Shown: positions 26,054 to 35,251 of the stretch, piece by piece
How the letters are laid out: each line of letters opens with the position of its first letter
Position numbering within the stretch: position 1 is the stretch's first letter
NCBI GenBank assembly: GCA_963805295.1
Contig: CAWDTW010000061.1
Span: 1-64,000 of the forward strand
Direction: 5' to 3'
Length of the DNA stretch: 64,000 bases
From: Roseiarcus sp963805295
Lineage (GTDB): Bacteria > Pseudomonadota > Alphaproteobacteria > Rhizobiales > Beijerinckiaceae
Notes under the pieces: generated by a model
Databases searched by the model: none
What the model was told of the DNA's origin: nothing
Seen by the model: the letters and a program-made list of their open reading frames with translations, nothing else
Translations under genes and position numbers: made by a program

Positions 26054-27726
26054 TTACGAGCCGTGCTGTTTCGAGACCCTCAGGACGTCGGTGCGTTCCT
26101 CGCGGACCGCGTCCAGCTGGTGCGGGTCGAGGCCGAGCGCAAACAGGATCGTCGGCGCGATCTGCGTGGTGTAGACGCGGCCGTCGACCGTCGCCGGTCC
26201 CAGATTGGGCGCCGAGAGCAGCAGCAGCACGTTGCGGTCGTCGTTCGAGAAGCCGCCGTGCTCGGCGAGCTTCGAGCCGCCGGTGCAGATCACGCCGTGG
26301 TTGGTGATCGCGATGAAGTCGGGCGTGCGGCTGTCCTTGAAGGGATCCTGATAGAGTTCCTTCAGTTGGTCGCGATCGAGCAACTTCTCGATCTGCAGCT
26401 GCGAGGCGTTGGCCTCGATATAGGCCTTGGCCTCCTCATAGTACTTTTTGCCCGTGGCGGGGTCGACGCCCTGCTGCAATTCCGGCGAGAGCCACACGAG
26501 CGCTTCGTCGTCGCAGATCTCGAAGCCGTTGGCGCCGAAGCCCGGGGTCGAGGCATAGGCGGCGTCCGAGATCGCCTTGCGCAGGCTGCGGTCGATCGGC
26601 GACTGCCCGTGCTTGGCGCTAACGATCACGAGGGTCTGATCCTCGATTCCCTGCAGCCGGAGTTCGTTGAGGAACTTGCCGAGCGCGACGTCCACGAACT
26701 GGAACTGCAGGGTTAGCGCGTTGCCGGGCGTCGCGATGGCGTCGAGATAGCCGCCGACGAGCGTCTTGTCGCGCCGGCGCCGGCGTCGGCGTCGCCGGCC
26801 TTGGCGAGCTTCTGTCCGACGCTGACCGCCTGGAAGTTCATGCCGAAGATAGCCGGCACGCCCTTCTTGGTCTTCCGGGTGCTGTCGTAGCCGTCGATCC
26901 AGTTGAGGACGGCGTTCACCTTGAGCGTGTCGTAGGTCCGCACGCCCGTGTAGCTCGTCGTGTAGTCGTCGCCGACTTGCGCGCCGGGATCGAGCGTGTC
27001 CTGCGAATTGATCTCGGGCGCGAACAGTTCGTCGAGACCCTTGCCCGACGGGCCGGCAAGGTCCTCGTAGGCGGGGTGCTTGTCGGACCAGGCGGTCCGG
27101 CGACCGGCGGTCTTGATGATTTCGAAGATCGTGTTGTCGCGGACATACTGGTGCGGGTAGACCGGCACGCACTTCCCGTCGACGAGCTTGCGCTGCATGT
27201 TGTCGGGATCGAGCTGCGTGTAGACTTGGCCGAGCGTTCCGCCGGCCGTATAGTCGGCTACGAGCGAGGTCGAGAAGTTGTAGGACTTGTCGAGCTCCTC
27301 GAAATTCGTGACCTCGGTTCCCGCCGTGCCGGAGCAGCCGGGGTCCGGCAGGCTCCGGCTCGTGTAGGACGCCTTGGACGGATATTCGGTGCGATCATAG
27401 CTGTCGTCGTAGAAGAGGCCGGCCGTCTTCGGCGTGCCGCCGGTGACCTGGGCGAGCATGCCGGGATAGCTGTCTGACGGACCGGTCGTGTAGGCGCCCG
27501 GGTACTGCACGCCGTGGGCCGCGAGCAGGGCGAAATTGCTGTAGGGATGCGACGCGATCCAGTTATTCAGGTCGATTGCATGCATGCCGTCGACGCTGAT
27601 CAGGAGGACGTGCTTGTAGCCCGGCTCCACCGCGGGCGGACCGCCGTCCGCCAGAGCGACGGCCGACGAAAGGAAGCTGGAAGCAAGCATAGATGCAACA
27701 AGCGCGCGGATGCGACTATCTTTCAT
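26054..27726 (-). CDS. Secreted alkaline-phosphatase-superfamily phosphodiesterase-like protein (frameshifted)
   Basis: The ATG at 27726 follows GAAGGGA and begins with a signal peptide (MKDSRIRALVASMLASSFLSSAVALA). The metal-binding start of the fold is HVLLISVDGMHAIDLNNW. Later parts are TPKTAGLFYDDSYDR, SAKHGQSPIDRSL, ITNHGVICTGGSKLAEHGGFSNDDRNVLLLLSAP and QIAPTILFALGLDP, as in type I phosphodiesterase/nucleotide pyrophosphatases. The frame breaks near 26775 in a GC-rich repeat of GCC and GGC. Adding one base gives about 557 residues. The substrate is unknown. The stop lies next to the CoA-transferase remnant on the opposite strand. Confidence 0.82.
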
Positions 27727-27848
27727 GACTATTCCCTTCAACATTATTGTATTGCACGGTCGTTCCCATATGCCTAAGACAAGTTCGTGAAACTGTAGCG
27801 ACGCCAGCGTTACGGAAATAAGAATGCGGATGCCCGCTGTTGTGCAGG

Positions 27849-27906
27849 TTTTTGGACGCCGGCATCACGAGGGGCGCCTCTTGCTCCGGCGGCCGGCGTC
27901 CAAAAA
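27849..27906. repeat. 15-bp perfect inverted repeat (TTTTTGGACGCCGGC), 28-base loop
   Basis: TTTTTGGACGCCGGC at 27849-27863 pairs exactly with GCCGGCGTCCAAAAA at 27892-27906, and the loop holds a smaller GAGG...CCTC hairpin. It lies between the alkaline phosphatase start and the 3' end of the IS91 transposase. It could be a bidirectional terminator or part of an IS91 end. Nothing further identifies it. Confidence 0.6.
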
Positions 27907-28195
27907 GCGCCAAGGCACGAAGTCGCGGGAAGTTTGGGGCCGGGTGGGCAGCCAGCGCTATGGGGATTTGCTTTTCGCGTCGATTATGACGGTGGGCGCG
28001 AAGCTGGCGCCAGGCGACCTGGATAGAGTGCGGAAGGGGTCCTGGAAGCGCGCAATGGGGATCTCGGTGGCGGCGTGACGGGTATGAGCGGCCGATCGAC
28101 TGGCTGATTGGCGTGGTTTTGCCGAGAGGAATTGCCGCCGGCGTGGAGCCGGTGCAACGGAACGGGAAAGCGGCGGCGCTGACAGGCGGTCTGGG

Positions 28196-29866
28196 TCATG
28201 ACGTGTCGCTCGCGGTTGGGGTCGGCCGCCACCTTGGCTCGCAGCCCCGCGCGAAAACCTCGATCACGATCATGCGGGCGCCGCAGTGCGGGCACGGGCT
28301 GCGCAGCGCACGCGGCGCGTCCGGTGTGACATCGGGCCGCTGTTGAGGGTCGGCGGCAGGCGGGGCGACATCGAGGAATGCGCGGGCTGTTGCGATGTTC
28401 TCGGCGCGGTTGGCGTTGGCGAAGAGCCCGTAGTGGCGGATGCGGTGGAAGCCCCTGGGCAGCACGTGCATGAGAAAGCGCCGGATGAACTCGTGCGGGT
28501 GAAGCCGGATCGTCTTCCAGCGTCCCGGCCCGTCGATGCGATAATCCTTCCAGCGGAACGCGACGCCGGCGTCGTCGGCTGCAATGAGGCGGCGGTTTGA
28601 GATGGCGACGCGGTGGGTGTAACGGGACAGATAGCGCAGCACTTGCTTCGGTCCCGCGAACGGCGCCTTGCAATAGACGACCCACTTGATGCGCCGCAGC
28701 GGGGCGATGAAGCGCTTGAACGTGGTTTTGTCGGCGAGCCCGGCATGGGTGTTGAAGAACCTCAACTGGCCGGCGTGGTGCGCATCGGTGAGCATCGCCA
28801 GCATCTTGCCGCTGAATAGACGCGCCAGCAGGTTGACGTGCACGAGGAAGTTGGAGCGGGAGGCGACCCATCGCGATCCGTCGAGCGAGAGCCCTCCACC
28901 GGGCACGATCATATGCACGTGCGGATGATGGGTGAGCGTCGAGCCCCAGGTGTGCAGCACGGCGGTGATGCCGATCCTGGCGCCGAGGCGCCTGGGATTG
29001 GCGGCGATGGCGAGCGTTGTCTCGGCCGCCGCCTTCATCAGCAGGTCGTAGACCACGCGCTTGTTCTGGTAGGCGATGTCGCGCAGCTTGCTCGGCAGCG
29101 TGTAGACGACGTGAAAGTATGGGACGGGCAACAGCTCCGCTTCGCGGTCGGCCAGCCATCGTAAGCACCACCACGGTGTCTGATGGGGAAATCCGCGATT
29201 GTTCCTGTTTTTTGTGCCAGGAAAATTGATGGCGGCCCTCGCGTATCGTGATGACAAAATCTTGGCACGAAACCTGCTTTCGCACCCATTCTTTTGTTTG
29301 ACCCCGGCGGAGCCATTCTTCCGCCCCGACCGCAGTTCGATTGCGCCATCGTGTCGAGTGGCGGTCAAGGATGGCCGCGCTTTTCGCGGCCACCCGAAGG
29401 GCTTGTCCTTGACGGCCGCGAGCACGATGGCACGCTGGCTGTATCGGAGCGGAAGACGATCATGCGTGGCAGCGGAGCACGCCTCGTCACCACGGAGATC
29501 GTCGCGGCTTCCCGGTTCCCGTTCCCGCAGTCTCTACCGAAGTCCGGGAACTCCGATCGGGAAGTCCATCGATTATCTCGATTTCGCGACCATCAAACTG
29601 CCTGCTCCTGCTTACCATCGGCGCGACGCCGCAGCCTGGCACTTCGGACAATGCCTGTCACGGCACGAGTTGTAAGCGATGAGCGTATGGCCGCACGCCG
29701 CGTTCTCGCAGCGTGCGACGTGGCCGCCGAGCGCCGCCGTGCGGCAGCGCTCGATTGCGCTCATCACCTTCAACTGGTCGAGGCTCACATGGCCGCGGTT
29801 GGTCTCGCGCCACGCGGGACCGTGCTCGCGGAGGATGTCCGCGACCTCCAGGACCGGTCGAACCAT
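28196..29866 (-). pseudogene. IS91-family (Y2/HUH-type) transposase, interrupted
   Basis: The 5' part (29866 to 29615) has the zinc-binding N-terminus (MVRPVLEVADILREHG, RCENAACGH, YNSCRDRHCPKCQAAA). The 3' part (29161 to 28196) continues LADREAELLPVPYFHVVYTLPSKLRD, then WGSTLTHHPHVHMIVPGGGLS, which carries the HUH metal-binding motif, and YLSRYTHRVAISNRRL with the tyrosine region. Removing 29162-29620 joins them in frame (CQAAASRRWLADREAELL). The C-terminal ~70 residues are unusual, with an extra CxxC pair (SPCPHCGARMIVIE). Co-transcribed with a tyrosine recombinase 30 bases upstream. Confidence 0.85.
29162..29614. mobile_element. 453-bp non-autonomous element inserted in the IS91 transposase
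   Basis: It is bounded by the direct repeat CCATCG (29156-29161 and 29615-29620). The ends TAAGCACCACCACGGTGTCTG and, reverse strand, TAAGCAGGAGCAGGCAGTTTG form an imperfect ~25-bp inverted repeat (about 18 matches). If the ends are taken one base further out as GTAAGCA, the target duplication shrinks to CATC. No transposase gene is inside. An internal hairpin GGCCGCG-CTTTT-CGCGGCC lies near 29374. It behaves like a MITE, but I cannot name its parent family. Confidence 0.65.
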
Positions 29867-29896
29867 GGCCGACGGCGCTATCGCGCCGGCGGCTTC

Positions 29897-30805
29897 TCAG
29901 CGTCTCGCTTCGCTTGCCTGTGGCGCGGCGGGCTCAAGGCGCGCGAGCGGGCTCTCGATCCTGGCGATGAGTCCTGTCGCCACGCGGGTGTAGCGCGCCG
30001 TCGTGTCGAGCTTTCCGTGTCCAAGCAACGCCTGAATCAGCCGAATGTCCGTGCCGTCCTCGAGCAGATGGGTTGCGAAGGAATGGCGCAGCGAATGAAG
30101 CGAGACCGCCTTGCGCAGCCCCGCCGCTTTCGCCGCCTCCTTGAACAGCCGGCCGAACTGGCGCGCCGTCGTCGCTTGACGATCAATGCGACCGGGAAAC
30201 AACCAGCGTTGTTCCGGCGCAACGCCGGCGTCACGCCGGGTCGGCCGCGCCTTCCACCATTGCCGCAACAGGTCGAGGATCTCGGCCGGAAGCATCACAT
30301 TCCGGTCCTTGCGGCCTTTCGACTGCACGATGCGAATGATCATCTGCTCACTGTCGATGTCGCACGCTCGCAGCCGCACCACTTCGCTGGCCCGCAATCC
30401 GCAACCATACGCGAGCGTCAGCATCGCGCGCGCCTTGAGGCTCGTCGCCATGGTCAGAACACGCTTGACCTCCTCAGGGCTCAATACCGGCGGCAGCTTC
30501 TGCGGCTCCTGGATATGCCAGATCTCGGCCGCCAGATCGTGGCGACGCAAGGTGACGCGGAACAGGAAGCGCACCCCGGTCATGATCCGGTTGCGGTTGC
30601 AGATGCTGGCGCCGCCCTCGACGAGGTGCAGTTGGAAGCGGCGCACCTCGTCGGGCGTCGCTGTATCGGGTGAGCGTTTGAGCCAGGCGGCGAACCGCTT
30701 GCAGCCGGAGATGTGGCTTCGCTGCGTGTGCGGGTTGAGCTTGCGCGCAGCCATGTCTTCGATCATACGCTGACGCAGCGGACTGACAGTGTTGGTCTCG
30801 CTCAT
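29897..30805 (-). CDS. Tyrosine recombinase associated with the IS91-family element
   Basis: The ATG at 30805 gives 302 residues. The SAM-like N-terminal domain (SPLRQRMIEDMAARKLNPHTQRSHISGCKRFAAWL) is followed by the catalytic domain with AYGCGLRASEVVRLRACDID, SKGRKDRNVMLP, HSLRHSFATHLLEDGTDIRLIQALLGH and the nucleophile Tyr in DTTARYTRV; the R-H-R-H/W-Y set is complete. Such recombinases accompany a branch of IS91 elements. The reading frame is intact and ends 30 bases before the transposase start. Confidence 0.9.
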   Translation of the reverse strand: MSETNTVSPLRQRMIEDMAARKLNPHTQRSHISGCKRFAAWLKRSPDTATPDEVRRFQLHLVEGGASICNRNRIMTGVRFLFRVTLRRHDLAAEIWHIQEPQKLPPVLSPEEVKRVLTMATSLKARAMLTLAYGCGLRASEVVRLRACDIDSEQMIIRIVQSKGRKDRNVMLPAEILDLLRQWWKARPTRRDAGVAPEQRWLFPGRIDRQATTARQFGRLFKEAAKAAGLRKAVSLHSLRHSFATHLLEDGTDIRLIQALLGHGKLDTTARYTRVATGLIARIESPLARLEPAAPQASEARR

Positions 30806-31049
30806 CGGGCGCTCCTTCCTGAGTGAGGTTGAACGACCCTCGATTCTCAGGACGGGGCTGCCCGTCGCGCCATCACTATCCAATCCGCTTGCTACCCGCC
30901 TCTCGACTCACGCCCCCCGCGAAGCGGGCCGGAGCGCAGCGACTTCGTGCTCTGGCGCAAGGCGTCCCTACCGGCATCGTTCAGGAACGCGCGCTTCGGG
31001 TCGATTCCCGCCGTCCGCGGCGCTTGCGCCCGGCGCCGGATCTTGGCCG

Positions 31050-31949
31050 CTAAAATCTCTGCCAGGGGATCGAGCGCGGGGGCAGGGGGCCGTAGGCCGA
31101 GGCGGCGTTGGCGTCGAGCCAGGCTTCGGAGGCGCGAAAGAGCGCGCGCCAAATGGCGGCGGCGGTTTCGCGCGCCGCGATCCCCGGCCAATCCTCAGGG
31201 AGATAGGGCGAAGGGATCAGCGGGTCGCGCAGCACGATGCGCCGAAAACAGTGAATGACGAAGAGGCGCATGGCGAGCGCCTCGATGCCCGCGAGCTTCC
31301 GCCCCGCGCCGAGGCTCTCGCGCAAGGGGGCGAAGGCGGCGACGAAACGCTGATAATCCTCGCCGAGCGCGGCGAGGTCGAAGACGCGTTCGACGAGGAG
31401 GCGCGCCTCCGCGTCCGGCAGCGGGCCAGCTTTGAGCGCGATCGCGCCCCCGACGTCGCGGGGGTCCTCTCCGGCCGGGAGGAGGTAAACATGGCCGCCG
31501 AGGTCGGCCGCGCCGCGATGGCGGAGCGCAGCGCGCAGCCGAGCCTGTTCGGCCTTCGGCAGGCCGCCGCCGAAAACAACGCGCCATGAGCAGGGATCCT
31601 GCGGATGGCGGGCGGCGTAGATGCGGCGGGTGGCGGCCTCCGACTCGGCGAGCGCGATCGGCGTCAAGGCATAGAAGCTGTTGCGGCCGACCTTCTGGCG
31701 CGTCACCCAGCCCTCGCCCGCCAGACGCGACATCGCGGTGCGGGTGACGCCGGAATCGATCCCGAAAGCGGCCAGCGCCTCGGCGATCGTCGCCATGCCG
31801 ACGTCCCCGCCGCGGGGCACGATGCAGTCGCCGAGAAAGCTGACGGCGAGCGACCACGCGCGCAAGGACCCGCCGACGCGGGCGACGACGGAGGCAAGTT
31901 CGTCGCGCACCGCCGCCGGTTCGTTGTCCGCAGGATCGCCTCGCCCCAT
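31050..31949 (-). CDS. paaX: PaaX-family transcriptional repressor of phenylacetate catabolism
   Basis: PaaX represses paa operons until phenylacetyl-CoA binds. The 299-residue protein has the family plan: N-terminal winged helix (MATIAEALAAFGIDSGVTRTAMSRLAGEGWVTRQKVGRNSFYALT), the PaaX central domain (WRVVFGGGLPKAEQARLRAALRHRGAADLGGHVYLLP) and the C-terminal domain (ALAMRLFVIHCFRRIVLRDPLIPSPYLPEDWPG), where the LRDPxLPxxLLPxDWPG-type motif is diagnostic. It is 14 kb from the nearest paa enzyme gene, separated by mobile elements. It is intact. Confidence 0.93.
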   Translation of the reverse strand: MGRGDPADNEPAAVRDELASVVARVGGSLRAWSLAVSFLGDCIVPRGGDVGMATIAEALAAFGIDSGVTRTAMSRLAGEGWVTRQKVGRNSFYALTPIALAESEAATRRIYAARHPQDPCSWRVVFGGGLPKAEQARLRAALRHRGAADLGGHVYLLPAGEDPRDVGGAIALKAGPLPDAEARLLVERVFDLAALGEDYQRFVAAFAPLRESLGAGRKLAGIEALAMRLFVIHCFRRIVLRDPLIPSPYLPEDWPGIAARETAAAIWRALFRASEAWLDANAASAYGPLPPRSIPWQRF

Positions 31950-32072
31950 CGCCGCTCAATCGCAGCATTGTTCCGCGTTGTCACCGGCCGGCGCGGGCGA
32001 GGGCGCGCAAGCTCTCTCGCCGCGCCGCGATGTGCGCGCGCGGCCCATCGTTCAGGAGGCTGAAGCGCGACC

Positions 32073-32231
32073 TCAGTTCGAGCCGGCGTCCGAGGCCGGC
32101 TGGCTCTCAGCCGTCTGCTGCGACGTCGACTGGCTGTTCTGCGCCGTCGTGCCGTAGGGGCACGCGAGGGCGGGCGCGACGCTCGCCGCCAGGCCGAAGC
32201 CGATCAAGAGTCCGATGAGTATCGAGCGCAT
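32073..32231 (-). CDS. Small secreted or anchored protein (52 residues)
   Basis: The ATG at 32231 follows GGAGGGC. Residues 1-24 form a clear signal peptide (MRSILIGLLIGFGLAASVAPALA), and a single Cys directly follows Ala24. The mature part is Gln/Ser/Thr-rich (QNSQSTSQQTAESQPASD) and lacks a fold I recognise. The site is not a classic lipobox, because the Leu expected three residues before Cys is missing. It stands alone between paaX and an amidohydrolase gene. Confidence 0.6.
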   Translation of the reverse strand: MRSILIGLLIGFGLAASVAPALACPYGTTAQNSQSTSQQTAESQPASDAGSN

Positions 32232-32390
32232 GAGTGCCCTCCGCTGTCTCCGCCAGCGCCGCCGAGCTTAGCATGGGCGCAGCGGCGCGCAAGATGCTGT
32301 GCGGGCCCACTAGGGCTGAATCCTAAATCGCTAACTGTTGGTTGAGCGAGGCGGGGCTTCGGTCGGCGCAGCGCGCCGTCGGCGACCTGA

Positions 32391-33245
32391 TCAATCCGCA
32401 AGCCGCCAGAGGCGGCGCGCGTTGGCGGCGAAGAGTTTCTCGCGCTCGTCCGCCGAGGCGCCTTTGGCGATCACGTGCGTGGCGGCGAGCCAGATCGAGA
32501 GCGACGCGGTCAGGGTGCAGACCGGCCAGTCGCTGCCCCAGACGACGCGGTCCCAGCCGAAGCGCTCGATGGCGTGCTCGACATAGGGGCGGAGGTCGTC
32601 GAGGACCCATGTCTTCGCGTCGGCGTAGGCGACGACGCCGGAGATCTTGACCGCGACGTTCGGGCGCTTGGCGATCTCGGTCATACGCTCTCGCCAGAGG
32701 TGGTCGGCGCGCTCCCTGATCGCCGGCGCGCCGCAATGGTCGAGGACGAATTGCACGTCCGGGCAATGGTCGGCGAGCGCGATCGACTTGTCGATCTGGT
32801 CGGGCCGGACGCAGAGATCGAACGGGCGCCCGGACCCCCCGAGCCGCCGCAGATTGTCGCGGAAGATCGCCGCCTCGCTCACGTCGTCGGGAACGACATG
32901 CAGCACCCGGCGGAAGCCCTTGACGAACGGATCGGCGAGCGCGCGCTCGAGAAACGCGGGAAAGTCCGGCTTTTCGGGGCGGCAAGCGCTGATCGCGCCG
33001 CAGAGCAGGCTCGGCGTCTGGACCGCGAGGTCCTCGACGTTGCGGGTCTCGGCCTCGATGTCGGCTTCGGCGACGTCGACCTCCATGTGGAGCGCGGCGG
33101 TGATGCCGCAACGCAGCGCTTCGGCCGCGTAACGCCCGTAATGGGCGTCGCGATCGAGCGCGGCGACGCCCTGGAGCCAAGGATAGCTCAGCCGGTCCCG
33201 GTAGATGAGGTGGAGATGGGTGTCGATGATCGCGCCCGAAGCCAT
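32391..33245 (-). CDS. Amidohydrolase-2 family metal-dependent hydrolase
   Basis: The ATG at 33245 gives 284 residues. It is a TIM-barrel hydrolase of the L-fuconolactonase/2-pyrone-4,6-dicarboxylate lactonase type, with the N-terminal metal motif IIDTHLHL, FVLDHCGAPAI in the middle and WGSDWPVCTLT near the end, holding the last Asp. The substrate is unknown. It is divergent from the lipid-type cluster starting at 33483, so it may share a promoter region with it. Confidence 0.88.
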   Translation of the reverse strand: MASGAIIDTHLHLIYRDRLSYPWLQGVAALDRDAHYGRYAAEALRCGITAALHMEVDVAEADIEAETRNVEDLAVQTPSLLCGAISACRPEKPDFPAFLERALADPFVKGFRRVLHVVPDDVSEAAIFRDNLRRLGGSGRPFDLCVRPDQIDKSIALADHCPDVQFVLDHCGAPAIRERADHLWRERMTEIAKRPNVAVKISGVVAYADAKTWVLDDLRPYVEHAIERFGWDRVVWGSDWPVCTLTASLSIWLAATHVIAKGASADEREKLFAANARRLWRLAD

Positions 33246-33482
33246 CGCTTGCGCCCTTAATCGGAGAGCCGGCGGCGATGCTAGCCGCATTCCAACGAAA
33301 AGGTCAGGTCGAAATCCGGCGCGCGCGCTCCCTCGTCGCAAGCGCCCGCGGCCGGATTGACAAGAATCATTGCCGCTTGGCGGCGCGTCGCTAAGTTGCT
33401 AGCCTTATTATGCGACTCGGAGCCGTGCTTCGTGTCGGGGAGGGGCGGTTTCGTGCAGCAGCCGAGGGCGAAGGCCAATGGA

Positions 33483-34325
33483 ATGGGCGGGGCGGGCGGA
33501 TGGGTTCTCGTGACCGGCGCGTCCGCCGGAATCGGCCGCGAACTGGCGAGGGCCTTCGCGTCGCACGGATACGACCTCGTTCTGGCGGCCCGCAACGAGG
33601 GCGCGATCGCGGAGCTCGGGCGCGAACTGGCGGCGACCCACGCCGTGCGGGCGAAGACGATGCCGGCCGATCTCAGCCTTCGCGGCGCGGCCGAGGCGAT
33701 CGCCGACGCGCTTGAGGGAGCGGGCGTCGAAGTCGGCGTCCTGGTCAACAACGCGGGCGTCCTCTTCGAGGGCGATTTCGTCGGCATCGCGCTCGACGAC
33801 CATCTCAGGCTCCTGCAGATCAACGTCGTCGCGCTGACCTCGCTGACCCGCGTGTTTCTCCCGGCGATGCTGAAGCGCGGCGCCGGCCGCATCCTCAACG
33901 TCGCCTCGACGGCGGCCTTCGCGCCGTTGCCGCAGCTGGCGGTCTACGCCGCCGCCAAGGCCTATGTCCTCTCGCTGACCGAGTTGATCGCCGAGGAACT
34001 GCGCGGGACCGGCGTCACCGCGACGGCGCTCTGTCCCGGCTTCACCGACACCGCCATGATGCGCGGCTCGGCGCTCGCCAAGTCGATCCCGCCGATGATG
34101 ATCATGTCGGCGAAGGAGGTGGCGGAGCTCGGCTGCGCGGCCTGCCTCGGCGGAGACGCGGTTTGCGTGCCCGGCCTCGCCAACAAGGTCGTCGCCGGCG
34201 GCGCCCGGCTCATGCCCCGTCGGCTCGTGCGCGCGCTCGGCGGAGCGATGAACGGCGGCGGGTGGGGGAGGTTGGCGAGCGTCTTGCGCAATTTCGGCGG
34301 GCGTGACGAAGGGGACGGCCGATGA
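33483..34325 (+). CDS. Short-chain dehydrogenase/reductase
   Basis: Starting at ATG 33483 (280 residues), it has the SDR cofactor motif TGASAGIGRELA, NNAG at about residue 90 and the catalytic Ser/Tyr/Lys in NVASTAAFAPLPQLAVYAAAK. An alternative GTG at 33453 would add ten residues. The C-terminus is extended and basic. Members of this group often reduce fatty acyl or keto substrates. The stop overlaps the ATG of the next gene (ATGA). Confidence 0.88.
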   Translation: MGGAGGWVLVTGASAGIGRELARAFASHGYDLVLAARNEGAIAELGRELAATHAVRAKTMPADLSLRGAAEAIADALEGAGVEVGVLVNNAGVLFEGDFVGIALDDHLRLLQINVVALTSLTRVFLPAMLKRGAGRILNVASTAAFAPLPQLAVYAAAKAYVLSLTELIAEELRGTGVTATALCPGFTDTAMMRGSALAKSIPPMMIMSAKEVAELGCAACLGGDAVCVPGLANKVVAGGARLMPRRLVRALGGAMNGGGWGRLASVLRNFGGRDEGDGR

Positions 34326-35251
34326 CCGCGGTTCGGGCGAACGGAATCACCATCGAATACGCCGAGACCGGCCGGCGCGGCGCGCCGGTCATCCTGCTCA
34401 TCATGGGCCTCGGCATGCAGCTTGTCGCCTGGCCGGAGTTGTTTTGCGAAGGACTCGCCGCCCGCGGGTTTCGCGTCGTCCGCTTCGACAACCGCGACGT
34501 GGGCCTTTCGACCCGCATGCCGTCGGCCGGCTCGCTCGCGACGACGGCGATGATGGCGCGCGCGTTTATCGGCCTGCCGGTGAGGCCGCCCTATACGCTC
34601 GAAGACATGGCGCGCGACACGGTCGGGCTGATGGACGCGCTCGCAATCGGCGAGGCCCATATCGTCGGCGCGTCGATGGGCGGCATGATCGCGCAGATCG
34701 TCGCGATCGACCATCCCGAACGCGTCAAGAGCCTCACCTCGATCATGTCGACGAGCGGCGACCGCGCGCTGCCGGGCCCGAAGGGCAAGGTGCTGCGCGC
34801 GCTGCTTCGCCCGCGCCCGCGCGACAAGGCGACGGCCGTCCGCCGCTACATGGAGATGTTCCGTCTGATCGGCGGCGCCGGCTATCCGCCGACCGAGGCC
34901 GAGCTTCGCGCCAGGGTCGAGGGCGCCGTGCGCCGCAGCTATCGCCCCGACGCCTTTGCGCGTCAGCTCCTCGCCATCCAGACCGCGCCGAGCCGCGCGC
35001 CGATGCTTCGGCGCGTGCGGGCGCCGACCCTGGTTCTGCACGGCTCCGACGATCCGCTGGTGCCGACGGCCGGGGGCGAGCACACCGCGGCCGGCATCCC
35101 CGGCGCCCGCTTGCGCGTCGTGCCGGGCATGGGCCACTTTCTGCCCGAGGCGCTGGTTCCGCTGCTTGTCGATGAAATCGCCGGGCACTGTCTCGAGGCC
35201 GAGGACGCGGCGCAGACCAGGGTCGCGCGCGCCGCCGGGGGTTCGCCATGA
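34322..35251 (+). CDS. Alpha/beta-hydrolase
   Basis: A 309-residue alpha/beta-hydrolase. The oxyanion region is ILLIMGLGMQLVAWPELFCEGLAARGFRVVRFDNRDVGLS, the nucleophile elbow is GASMGGMIAQ (Ser near 114), the acid is in LHGSDDPLVP and the His in GMGHFLPE. This sequence type resembles the LipG/lipase-esterase group. It overlaps both neighbours by four bases, so it is part of a tightly coupled operon. Confidence 0.88.
   Translation: MTAVRANGITIEYAETGRRGAPVILLIMGLGMQLVAWPELFCEGLAARGFRVVRFDNRDVGLSTRMPSAGSLATTAMMARAFIGLPVRPPYTLEDMARDTVGLMDALAIGEAHIVGASMGGMIAQIVAIDHPERVKSLTSIMSTSGDRALPGPKGKVLRALLRPRPRDKATAVRRYMEMFRLIGGAGYPPTEAELRARVEGAVRRSYRPDAFARQLLAIQTAPSRAPMLRRVRAPTLVLHGSDDPLVPTAGGEHTAAGIPGARLRVVPGMGHFLPEALVPLLVDEIAGHCLEAEDAAQTRVARAAGGSP

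Noticed and set aside
25962..26174. Short plus-strand frame overlapping the alkaline phosphatase stop
   Set aside because: It shows no similarity and is antisense to the well-supported phosphatase C-terminus.
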